A stretch of DNA of 64,000 nucleotides, taken from Platanthera guangdongensis. Its lineage: Eukaryota; Streptophyta; Magnoliopsida; Asparagales; Orchidaceae. The first letter of the stretch is position 1. Each line of letters begins with the position of its first letter. Location: NCBI GenBank assembly GCA_039583875.1, contig CM077159.1, forward strand, positions 6,162,110 through 6,226,109, in the 5' to 3' direction. The translations under genes were made by a program, and so were the position numbers. This document shows positions 54,546-64,000 of this stretch, one piece after another. The notes beneath the pieces are model-generated. The model made no database searches, was not told where the DNA came from, and saw nothing but the letters and a program-made list of their open reading frames with translations.

Positions 54546-57500
54546 GCTTTGTGATGATTTGGGACTCACTGGCGCGAGCACTGTTTGATACGGGTGCGTC
54601 GCATTCTTTTCTATCTAGCGAGTTTATAGCACGGCTTGTGATACCTAGTCGTGCAAAGACAGATAGCGTCAGAGTGGTTTTGCCGAATGGCTGTTGGATG
54701 CTTGCGGTTCAAGCTTGCGATGTGGCGGTTCAGTTAGGAAGTCGGGATTTCCGTTTAACTGCATTTGTTTTGCCAATATCGGAATTCGACGTGATTTTTG
54801 GGATGGATTGGCTTGCGGAGCAGCATGCTATGATTGATTGCCAGTCCAAAGAGATCACGTTGGGCCAAAATACCGAACAGGAGACAAAGTTCGCGGGTAT
54901 GCGAGGAGTAGGCGGGACATTGATGTCTGCACTCCAGGTAGTCAAGGCTGTTCGGAAGGGTGCGGAGTGTTACTTCGCACTGATTCAGGGTGTTGAACCT
55001 AAGGCCAGTGTGTGCGAGGTTCCGATTGTGGCGGAATTTACAGATGTGTTTCCTACGGATCTCCCTGGGCTACCACCCCAGCGGGAGATTGACTTCACGA
55101 TTGAGTTGGTGCCAGGTGCGAAACCTGTGGCCCGCTCGCCATATCGCGTCGCGCCAAAATAGATGGTGGAGTTGAAGGTCCAATTACAAGAATTGCTGGA
55201 GCAAGGTTATATACGCCCAAGCATGTCACCTTGGAGCGCGCCTGTGCTTTTTGTCAAGAAGAAAGATGGTGGGTTGCGGTTGTGTATTGATTACCGTGAA
55301 CTGAATAAGCTGACCGAGAAGAATAAGTATCTGATACCCCAGATTGATGAGTTGTTCGATCAGCTGGTGGGCTCGACCGTCTATTAGAAGTTGGACCTGA
55401 AGTCTGGTTATTACCAGTTGAGAATTCGGGAAGGTGACATTCCCAAAACTGCATTTGGCACGCGTTATGGGCACTATGAGTTCACAGTCATGCCATTTGG
55501 ACTGTGCAATGCGCCCTCGGTGTTTATGGATCTGATGCACCACACGTTCCGAGAGTACCTGGATCTGTTCGTGATAGTGTTCATTGATGACATCCTGGTG
55601 TACTCGAAGTGAAAAGTTGAGCATGAGACTCACTTGCGGTTGGTGTTGAATACGTTGAGGCAAAATCAGCTCTATGCCAAGTTCTCAAAGTACGAGTTTT
55701 GGCTATCGTCAGTGGCGTTTCTAGGCCATGTGGTGAGTGGAGCGGGCATTGCAGTGAATCCAGTGAAGATAAGGGCCATACAAGAGTGGCCAATATTGTC
55801 TTCCGTGGCCGAGGTCAGGAGTTTCCTTGGACTTGCGGGCTACTATCGAAGATTTGTGAAAAACTTCTCGCGGATTGCTTTGCCGCTAACCACGTTGACA
55901 CGAAAAGATTAGAAGTTCGTTTGGACGCCAGAGTGAGCACGAGCTTTTGAAGAGCTGAAGGTTCGGTTGACCACGGCACCGGTGTTGTCTTCGCCATGTG
56001 GAACCGATGGATTTGTGATTTATAATGATGCCTCAGGGAGCGGCTTAGGCTGTGTTCTTCTGCAAAATGGAAAGGTAATTGCTTATGGCTCACGCCAGCT
56101 AAAGGTGCACGAGCAAAATTATCCCGTCCATGACTTGGAACTAGCGGCCGTTATTTTTGCACTCAAGTTGTGGCGACACTACCTTTATGGAGTAAAGGTG
56201 GAGATCTATACAGATCATAAGGGCCTCAAGTACCTGTTGGAGCAGAAAGATTTGAATATACGACAACGAAGGTGGTTGGAGTTCCTTGGGGACTACACTT
56301 TCGAGATTCACTATACGCCCGAGAAGGGGAATGTTGTCGCGGATGCCTTGAGTCGGCGGGTTTCGGCTAGAGCAAATTGGTTACAAAGGCATGATGAACG
56401 TCTTATCCAGGAGCTGGAGGCGTTGGAGATTTATTGTGTTGACAAGAATTCCACTGCCACTGCATGTTTGAACTGGACCGAGGTGCAATGTGACCTTCCA
56501 GATCGAGTTCGACGGGTAACGGAGTTGGATGAAGATCTCTTACACTATGTGAACGAAGGGCCAGAAGGCAAATTCACCTGGAATGACGGCCTTTTGCGAA
56601 AAGAGGGCCGTTTGTGCGTCCCAAATGTGGGGAAATTGAGGGAAGAACTGATGTATGAAGCGCATTATACAAAGTATTCCATTCACCCCGGGAGCACGAA
56701 GATGTTCAACGATATGAAGAAGCTTTTCTGGTGGCCAGGGCTCAAGAAAGATGTTGCCCTTTATGTATCCAAATGCCAAACATGTACACTGGTGAAGGCG
56801 GAATTTTGTGCACGGGTTGCCGAGAACGCAGCGAGGAAATGATTCCATTTGGGTGATTGTTGACCGGCTAACGAAAGTAGCACATTTTCTCCCGAACAGG
56901 CGGGATGATTCAGTTGAAAGTTTGGCAAAGTTGTATGTTGACCAGATTGTACGGCTTCACGGTGTTCCTCAAAGCATCGTAAGTGATCGAGATGGGCGAT
57001 TCACGTCAAATGATTGGAGGCTAGTTCACCGACTGTTGGGCACGAAGTTAACTTTCAGTACGACCTTTCATCCCCAAACGGATGGCCAAACTGAACGTAC
57101 CAACAGAATAATGGAGGACATGCTCCGAATGTGCGTCCTTGACTTCGGAAAGTGATGGGAAGATCATCTCTATATGGTAGAGTTTGCATATAATAACAGC
57201 TACCAAGCGAGCATTGGGATGGCACCATATGAAGCATTATATGGAAGGAAGTGCCGTACTCCCTTGGCTTGGGTAGAAGCGGGCGAAGCTCGTGTTTTTA
57301 AACCAAATGAGGTTGAGGAAGCAAACTGAACCATACGAACGATTCGAGAGAAGCTACTGATTGCTCATGATCGACAAGCTAAGTACTACAACGCCAAACA
57401 CCGAAACGTGGAATTTGCGGTAGGCGATTGGGTATACTTGAAGATCAAGGCATTCAAAGGTGTCTCCAGGATTCGACGCTTGAAAAAGTTGAGTCCAAGA

Positions 57501-57839
57501 TATTTGGGTCCTTTTGAAGTGGTTGAGCGAGTTGGCGAAGCAGCTTATCGGCTAGCGCTATTGATAGACTTGGGTGGATTACATGATGTATTTCACATCT
57601 CGGTGCTTCGGAAGGCCGTTAAAGATCCAGCTCAAGTGATCGCATATGATCATGTGCCGGTGGAGTATGGGCTAACAACAAGAGTTAGACCCATTCAGAT
57701 CGAAGATCGAGCCGAGAAACAGTTGCGGAACAAGACGGTCGGCATGGTGAAAGTCCGATGGGACAACTGCGGCCGTGAAGAACTGACATGGGAGCGAGAG
57801 CAAACCATGCGAGAAGAGTTCCCCGAGCTGTTTTTGTAA
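54546..57839 (+). pseudogene. E5 pol: protease to chromodomain-like tail (many stops)
   Basis: Protease LFDTGASHSFLSSEF, RT with FIDDILVYS, RNase [14 protein letters not shown] (one D changed context), integrase HHCC and DD35E segments, and the chromodomain-like end [21 protein letters not shown]. Stops interrupt at about 55160, 55385, 55610, 55910, 55935, 57153 and 57327. About 80 bp between the integrase zinc region and its core (near 56805) are missing, shifting the frame. Every defect sits where E4 has a sense codon, so E5 is an older, dead copy. Confidence 0.92.
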
Positions 57840-57948
57840 TCTGTGAAGAGTATTGTGTTGTAACATAAACATTTGAATGTTATAACATTTTGATCGCTGT
57901 TTACTTGTTGCCTTCCTGTGTCTGAATTTCGAGGACGAAATTTCTTGT

Positions 57949-57960
57949 AGGAGGGGAGGA
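57949..57960 (+). other. E5 polypurine tract
   Basis: AGGAGGGGAGGA before the LTR at 57962, identical to E4. Confidence 0.85.
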
Positions 57961-58002
57961 TTGTAACAGCCTGAGTTTCTCAGCAGGCCAAATTTTGGGT
58001 GA

Positions 58003-58545
58003 CACGGCCTGCGACACGGGCGTGTCCCAGGGCGTGTCATGCGTGTGTCGAGTGTCGAGAGGATCAGTCGACGTTTTTCGCTCGACGATGTGTCGAGAGG
58101 AGGCACACGGCCATAGACACGGGCGTGTCCCAGGCCGTGTCGTGTGCTCGACGAATTTTGCTCGATGATCGTCGAGTGTCGAGATGTGGTCGTCGAGTGT
58201 CGAGAGATGGGTGCACACAGCCTGTGACACGGGCGTGTCACAGGGCGTGTCACTTCGGCTCGACGATCTCAACCCGACGAAATTTGCGACAGGGCGTGTC
58301 TTTGTGCCGTGTATGGGTACACGGCTTGGGTCACGGGCGTTTCCCCAGGCCGTGTGAGTCTCGGGCGATTTTGGGATTATTTTCGCCGATGAACACGGCC
58401 ATAGACACGGGCGTGTCTGAAGGTGTGTTGCGTGACACAGCCCATGACACGAGCGTGTCCTATGGGCGTGTCACTGGTTTGGATCCGTCGGTTGACCACC
58501 GCTTGAGGCACACGGCCTGGGACACGGGCGTGTCACAGGCCGTGT
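58003..58545. repeat. Palindrome array in the E5 LTR
   Basis: More units than in E4, each built on GACACGGGCGTGTC or a variant, with GGCCGTGT flanks and TCGACGAT/ATCGTCGAG motifs between. Unit number and order differ from E4. Confidence 0.8.
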
Positions 58546-58833
58546 CAGGCAAAAATCAGCTTTTCTGGCATTTTTGTGCCCGTCCATTCCTTCAGCCTGG
58601 ATTCAATGGATGAAGTGCCTCCCTAGTTCCTTAAGGCCGTGAATGAGAAGAGAAATCTCATTTCTCTTATTTGGCTTCTCTTTCTTCATTACTAGTGAGA
58701 GAAAGGGAGAGGAAGAAGGAGGAGGAGGAAAGGGGGCTGATTACCAGTGGTGCTGCGGTTTACCGACAAGAGATCTGAAGCCGACGTTGCAGAGGAAAAG
58801 CTCTTGTGATTCGTTCAAGCTAGCTTGGAGCTG

Positions 58834-58857
58834 ATGGCACCAAAGAGGGCTTCAAGG
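58834..58857 (+). CDS. Copy of gag exon 1 in the E5 3' LTR
   Basis: 24 nt encoding MAPKRASR, then donor GTAACG. It is a 3' LTR copy in a truncated element, so it is silent here, but it shows conservation of length, phase and donor in a diverged LTR. Confidence 0.6.
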
Positions 58858-60411
58858 GTAACGACTTTTCTTCCTAGCCATGTGAAGGCTTCCTTTTGGC
58901 ATGATTGTGATTCCTCCACCAAGAGGTGGCTGTTTTGGGAGTCTTTTGGGTGATTCATGCAATCCCCTTTGTTGGCATATAGATCCGGAATTGGAGTACG
59001 GAATAGGCATGCTGTGTGAAGCCCATCTGGACAGGTTGGTCTGGATTGGTGATGTTACATACGAACCGGAGAAGACTCCGTGATAAACGTGTAGTTTAAG
59101 GAGTCAATGGGTTATTCCTGCGAAAAGAAGTAGCAGGAAGTACTGGAGTGGTAGCCCAGGAAAATATCCGTGTTATGTTTTTGGGTCCAACCTGTGAATG
59201 AGGCACAGGAAGTACTGGTGTGACCAGGAAAGGCCCTTTGTGATGCTTGATGTCGTAGGGAGTCCACCTGTGAAGCGAGTAACAGGAAGTACTGGCATGG
59301 TAGCTAGGAAAGACCCCTGACATTTGTGCTTTTGCGGTGTCCACCTGTGAAGAGAGTAACAGGAAGTATTGGGATGCCCAGGAAAGAACCGCTGTTGTGA
59401 TAAGGAAATGGGTATAGAGAAATACCCAGGCTGTGTGCCAAGAACAGGATTGGTGAGACCGACGCGCTCCTTTAATTAAGCCATGAGTACGCTGTACTCG
59501 GAGAAGGCAAGGCGATTTGAGCAATGAGGGGTGGAGGATCCGACCTGCGCTATGTCCGTCCGACGTGAGACCAAAAGGTGCGGTCTGTTGGAGCGCATAG
59601 CAAGAGTCTTAGGCATGCGCGCCATGACACAATGGGGGGCTACAGGCCATCCCGGTGTAGTAAGACTAGAACTCCGGCTGCACGCCATGGAGTAAATGCT
59701 CAAGTAAGTTGCCTTTGGGTGATGACCCTGATACGGTGGTGGACATGTGATTTGCCAAAACACCAAGAATGTGCCCTGAGTGCAAGGATCGTTGGGCCGG
59801 GTGGCGAACGGTTGTGATGGCATGAGTGCTGAAAACACATTTTATGAGATATATTGCCATGCTTGTGATATGATATACCTGTAGGGAAGTTTACCGCTGC
59901 CCCGAGAAAAGGGGTAGGGTCGTTATAATTGGGTCAGCTGAACGCTGACCGTTGCTTTTGTTTGCCACCGTTGGGTGGATTGTCCCTGTATAGGTGCTGG
60001 AGAGCCGAGCGGGACGCATAAATGTTGATGTCCCTGCTGCTGTTGCTGCTACTGCTGCTAGCCCTCGAAGGCTATGTGAGTTGTTTATTGTATGTTTTCT
60101 TTTTTTGTGGCCGGCCTGCGCGCCAATGCTAAAGCCACTGTGTGAAAGCCATGTAAGGCCATAAAGCCATATTTTGTACTCTTTTAGGACATTCCTATGG
60201 ATGATATATACAACGTGGGTTGTGTTATATGTTGGACATTCACTGGTGGAGTTCAAGTTGTAGTATAGGCTTCCGCTAGAATGCTTTGTGATAGGTGCGA
60301 TGCGCTACTCTTGTATCATCATGTACCTTCACCGTCTGTTTTGTGATATATACTATGGGGCCCCGACCGGAGCTTATAGAATATACCATATGAACGGATG
60401 GGGTTGTTACA

Positions 60412-60559
60412 CGTCTAACCGCTGCGTGATTGCAGTAAGAATCTGGTTGATTGCTTGGAATTGCTGAGCATTCTCACGGCACGACTGCTCAAAGGAATCC
60501 CAGAGAGGATCTTCACTGGGACTTGGAGCAAGGTTCTCGGCTGAGTGATTATCTGACAT
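60412..60559 (-). pseudogene. E6 gag, N-terminal part
   Basis: Starts at the ATG at 60557-60559 (MSDNHSAENLAPSPSEDPLW) and runs to ITQRLD at the E5 border. It continues in frame at 53430. The ATG is 50 nt from the LTR border, a normal arrangement unlike that of E2 and E4. Confidence 0.75.
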
Positions 60560-60611
60560 GGTTAACTGTCGCTGTTCACTGTCTGAACGGATCTGAAGGT
60601 CGCGTGTTAAC

Positions 60612-60871
60612 TGTTGATGAGCGAAAATGACACCGGGGGCAGCTAACACGGAGGGGGTGTTCGGTCTCACAGGCTAGGAGATGAAGAGGGGAAGAAGGAA
60701 GCTTCTGAGTGCTCGAGAGCAGAGCAAACAACTTGTCAAGGGGATTGCGGGGATAGAGGAGAGGGTGCTGAGAGAAGAGGAGGAGCTTGATCAACAGAGA
60801 AGGTTGATCAAGAGAGGAGGAGGTTGATCAGGAGCTGTCGAGAAGACGGTTAATATGACGGCCGTGCTTGC
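60612..60871 (-). repeat. E6 5' LTR, truncated
   Basis: 260 bp matching 48238-48518 apart from a small deletion near 60634. The match stops after GTGCTTGCAGGTT at about 60873. Confidence 0.85.
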
Positions 60872-60883
60872 AGGTTATTGTAG

Positions 60884-60976
60884 GTATGAGAGTAATTTTA
60901 AGTATTGGTAGAACAACTACACAACCTAGGTTAGAAAACTTTAGACTTAAGCTGTTTTTTCCTTTAACTAATTTTG
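60884..60976 (+). other. Relic of the gag-protease intron in E7
   Basis: GTATGAGAG at 60884 matches the E4/E5 donor, and a pyrimidine tract and an ACTAAT segment precede 60976. The acceptor reads TG instead of AG. The length is 93 nt and phase 1 is kept. Because 93 is a multiple of three and no stop lies inside, the frame reads straight through here. Confidence 0.5.
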
Positions 60977-63900
60977 GAATCGTGATGGTGTGCGGCAAAC
61001 CTGCCCATACCCTATTCGACACGGGGCACCACACAACTTTGTGTCGGAGGATTTCATCAAGGATCTGTGCCAGATTCGATATTATACGGGAGATGCCAGG
61101 AGGGTGCGTCTCCCCAATGGGATGGAGATCTAGTCCACAGAGAAGTGCCTCCTGAAGGTTGCCATAGACAGGTTGACACTCGAGGCCCCAGCGACGATCC
61201 TGAGAATGCCGGACTTCGACCTTGTCTTGGGCATGACATGGCTGGTCTGGAACCATACCCAGATTGACTGCCCGGTGAGGAGGGTCATGCTGAGACACAG
61301 CGATACTTATGCGACATTCGAAGGTACTACTCAGGTTTCCCTCCACCTCCTTTCATCTATTCAGGCCGTCAAGGCTCACCTATAGGGAGACGAGGTATAT
61401 CAGGTGCTGTTCGAGTTGACTGAGGATAAGGACCTAATTGTTAGCATTTCGGTGGTCTGTGACTACGTCGATGTATTTCCAGAGAAGCTGCTAGGACTGC
61501 CTCCGCATAGGGAGAAGGACTTTCAGATTCTGTTGGTGCCAGGGGCTAAGCCGCTATCCAAGGCCCCTTATCGGATGGCCCCAAGGGAGCTGGCAGAATT
61601 TCGGACACAGTTGCAGGAGCTGGTGGAAGCAGGATTCGTCAGACCGTGTTCCTTGCCATGGGGAGCTCCAGTCCTATTCATAAAGAAGAAGGATGGGACA
61701 CTTCGGTTGTGCATTGACTATCGAGCACTGAACAGGCTGACCGTCAGGAATACCTACCCGCTCCCAAGGATAGATGAGTTGTTCGTTCAGCTGGAGGGAG
61801 CCCATTTTTTCTCAAAGCTGGACTTGAGGTCAGGATACTACCAGCTGCGGATCCAGGAGGTAGATATCCTGAAGACGGCCTTCAGTAGCAGATATGGCCT
61901 GTATGTGTTCACCGTGATGCCCTTCGGGCTCACGAATGCTCCATCGGCGTTTATGAGCCTCATGAACCGGGTATTCGAGACTTATTTGGATGTGTTTGTC
62001 ATAGTATTCATAGACGACATCCTTATCTACTCTAGAATGGAGGAGGACCATACACGACATCTGGCACTGACTTTGGAGAGATTGTGGGAGCATCGCCTCT
62101 ATGCGAAGTTCAGTAAGTGTAAGTTCTGGTTGAAGGAGGTGGCTTTCATGGGCCACAATATCAGCGGAGCTGCGTTAGCGGTGGACCTTGCAAAGGTTCA
62201 GGCTGTCAGGGATTGGCCACCACTGAAGATGACCACGGACGTACGGAGTTTCCTGGGGCTTGCCGGTTATTACCGGAAATTTGTGGAGGGGTTTTCACGG
62301 ATCGCCCTTCCACTCACTTCGTTGACGAAGAAGGACGTGCCCTTTGTATGGATACCATAGTATGAGGTAGCCTTCCAGGAGCTGAAGAACCGACTTATCT
62401 CAGCCCCTATCCTGGCCCTTCCATCTGGGAAGGAAGGATTCCAGGTGTACACCGACGCATCATATCAGGGGATGAGTGCGGTGTTGATGCAGAATGGGCA
62501 TGTCATAGCGTACGCCTCCCGCCAACTGAAGACCCATGATAAGAACTATCCAGTACATGACCTGGAGATGGGAGCAGTCGTATTTGCACTGAAGATATGA
62601 CGACACTACCTCTATGGAGTCCACTATGATATATACTCAGATCATAAGAACCTTAAGTACGTGGACACGCAGAAGGAACTGAATATCAGGTAGAGGAGGT
62701 GGGTGGAGTTTTTATCGGACTATCAGTACGAGATGCACTACCACCTGGGGAAGGCGAATGTGGTAGCGGATGCACTAAGCAGGAGAGCTGCCACAGTGGG
62801 AGCAGAGTCTCAATTGATGTCTATGGAGCTGCTCCAGAGTCTGGAGGACATGCATATTACTCTGGTGTCGTCTGATGACCCCGAGCTCTATGAGGAGTAC
62901 TTGACCCCGATGGGCGTCACCAATGACATTAGATACCGAGTCAGAAAAGGACAGAGGCAGGATGCTAAGCTAGAGCCCATCTTCCAGGCCTTAGAGGCAG
63001 GCACTACAAGAGCCTACACACTGAGGGATGGCCTGTTGTGTTTCAGAGGACGAGTCTATATACCAGAGGGAGGCCAGATCCGGGAGGAGATTATGAAGGA
63101 GTTGCACTGGAGCCGGTATTCGGTGCACCTGGGAATCACGAAGATGGCGGAGGATTTGAAGAAGACAGTGTATTGGCCAGGCATGATGAAGGATATCACC
63201 TACTTTATGACTCATTATAAGACATGTCAGCTAGTGAAGGAGGAGTGCAGGAACCCCGCAGGATTGTTGTAGCCACTCCCGGTTCCAGAGTGGAAATTCG
63301 ACGACATAGCCATGGATTTCATACATGGGCTTCCCCGGTCTCGGACGGGGAATGACTCGATCTGGGTGATCGTCGATCGGCTGACAAAGGTGGCTCGATT
63401 CATACCGATCAGGGAGGGCGGCTCAGTCGGAGTGCTGGTGCGGAAGTTTGTGGAGCAGTTCATTTGCTACCATGGCGTGCCCAGGTCAATAGTGTCAGAT
63501 CGTGATGGGCGATTTACGTCCAGGGAGTGGCGGTCAATTCAAGCATATTTGGGCACCCACCTGACTTTCAACACAGTCTTCCACCCTCAGACGGATGGGC
63601 AGACAGAGCGCACCAATCAGACATTGGAAGATCTGCTACGACTGTGCATTCTGGACCGAGGAGAGCCTTGGGAGAAGCTGTTGCCACTGATTGAGTTATC
63701 TTATAACAACAACTACCAGTCCAGCATAGGGATGGCCCCTTATGAGGCTCTATACGGATGAAGATGTAGGACTCCGCTGTCATGGTTACAGGACGAGGAC
63801 CCGAAGGTGCTGGGCTCGGAGTTTGTTGAGGATACCGATGCTCAGGTAAGGCTGATACGAGACCGGATATTGGAGGCGCAGAGTAGGCAGGCCAAATATT

Positions 63901-64000
63901 ACGACGTGCGACATCGTCAGGTGGAGTTTCAGGTAGGAGACAGAGTGTTTTTAAAGATACGACCGATGCACGGAGTCTCTCGAGTTCGCAGATGGAGGAT
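60977..64000 (+). pseudogene. E7 pol: protease, RT, RNase H, integrase (broken, partial)
   Basis: The protease motif is LFDTGHH, degraded after the active site, with a frameshift near 61030. FDLVLGMTWL follows near 61217. RT (61404-62360) has [16 protein letters not shown] and [11 protein letters not shown]. RNase H starts near 62440 with YTDASYQGM. The integrase zinc region is near 63100-63250 and the core near 63305-63620 ([40 protein letters not shown]). Stops at about 61383, 62358, 62598, 62691, 63270 and 63759 lie in one otherwise continuous frame. The integrase C-terminus continues past the window edge. Confidence 0.92.

Larger units (their letters stand above)
53431..60411 (+). mobile_element. 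E5: decayed Tekay-like Gypsy, 5' LTR missing
   Basis: A relative of E4 along its whole length, inserted in E6 gag. Its right end is a normal 3' LTR ending GTTGTTACA at 60411. Its left end starts inside gag, at CGTTTAGTTGCGG (14994 in E4). The 5' LTR, PBS and first roughly 100 bases of gag are absent. Pol carries several stops and a deletion of about 80 bp. E6 gag continues in frame across the two borders, so the host gene lost little or nothing. Confidence 0.88.
57962..60411 (+). repeat. E5 3' LTR
   Basis: 2450 bp, TGTAACAGCCTGAG...GTTGTTACA. It resembles the E4 LTR throughout but is diverged. It has its own palindrome array (about 58003-58545), a GA-rich run (58693-58735), a gag exon 1 copy (58834-58857) and AGGAAGTACTGG repeats. 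Confidence 0.92.
48238..60871 (-). mobile_element. E6: Tat-like element showing gag only
   Basis: The left LTR is 48238-50034 (TGTTGATG...GTTAACA). The right LTR begins at 60612 with the same sequence but is cut after about 260 bp, where E7 sequence starts. Gag reads on the minus strand, split by E5. After removing E5 the internal region is only about 3.6 kb and shows no protease, RT or integrase; its place is taken by an 86-bp tandem array and unassigned sequence. This fits a non-autonomous gag-bearing element dependent on partners. GTGGT (48233-48237) is the likely left target duplication; the right copy is lost. Confidence 0.72.
60872..64000 (+). mobile_element. E7: decayed Ty3/gypsy element, runs off the window
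   Basis: Starts abruptly within a few bases of the predicted gag-protease intron donor and continues through protease, RT, RNase H and integrase to the window end. It has no LTR inside the window. Sequence differs clearly from E2, E4 and E5, so it is a separate family of the same general type. Confidence 0.88.

Overview
The window comes from a flowering-plant nuclear genome, in a block of rDNA that has decayed and filled with LTR retrotransposons. Three things point to this. A plant-type 25S rRNA sequence is present in two pieces. Every other recognisable gene belongs to plant Ty1/copia or Ty3/gypsy lineages (SIRE-like, Tekay-like chromovirus, Tat-like). LTRs, primer-binding sites (PBS) complementary to initiator tRNA-Met, polypurine tracts (PPT) and 5-bp target duplications (TSD) can be located by eye. 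I see no ordinary host protein-coding gene.

Layout. Bases 1-469 and 39289-41680 are the two halves of one degenerate 25S rRNA gene. Between them is a four-level nest. E1 (Copia, minus, 470-39288, TSD GGTAT) lies in the 25S. E2 (Tekay-like Gypsy, minus, 7219-38190, TSD CCCAG/CCCAA) lies in the E1 5' LTR. E3 (SIRE-like Copia, minus, 12056-33739, TSD ACCGG) lies in the E2 reverse transcriptase. E4 (Tekay-like Gypsy, plus, 12374-21904, TSD TCCTG) lies in the E3 3' LTR. Downstream are the 3' spacer with a large foldback (42001-42520), repeat-rich spacer to about 45.1 kb, and a Gypsy LTR-like segment from 45116. Next comes E6 (48238-60871, minus), which shows only a Tat-like gag plus an 86-bp tandem array. 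E6 is interrupted by E5 (53431-60411, a decayed relative of E4 without its 5' LTR). The window ends inside E7 (another decayed Gypsy pol, from about 60872).

The most interesting signal is a shared gene structure in the Tekay-like elements. The gag start codon is not in the internal region. Gag opens directly after an in-frame TAG at a splice-acceptor-like site (TAG|GTG). The missing start codon appears to lie inside the LTR, as a 24-nt exon encoding MAPK-like residues followed by a donor (AGG|GTAACG). Joining donor to acceptor keeps the frame in both E2 and E4 and would remove the tRNA primer-binding site from the message. A second short phase-1 intron (76-93 nt) separates the gag zinc knuckle from the protease in E2, E4 and E5, with a relic in E7. 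In E2, E4 and E5 the unspliced frame stops inside this intron. Together the two introns would separate genomic RNA, Gag mRNA and Gag-Pol mRNA by splicing. This is predicted from sequence only; no transcript data were available.

Other notable items are a 1012-codon extra ORF in E3, a 23-bp inverted-repeat unit (ATCGTCGA-N7-TCGACGAT) present in E3 LTRs, spacer and gag coding sequence, and GACACG/CGTGTC palindrome arrays in the LTRs of the Gypsy elements.
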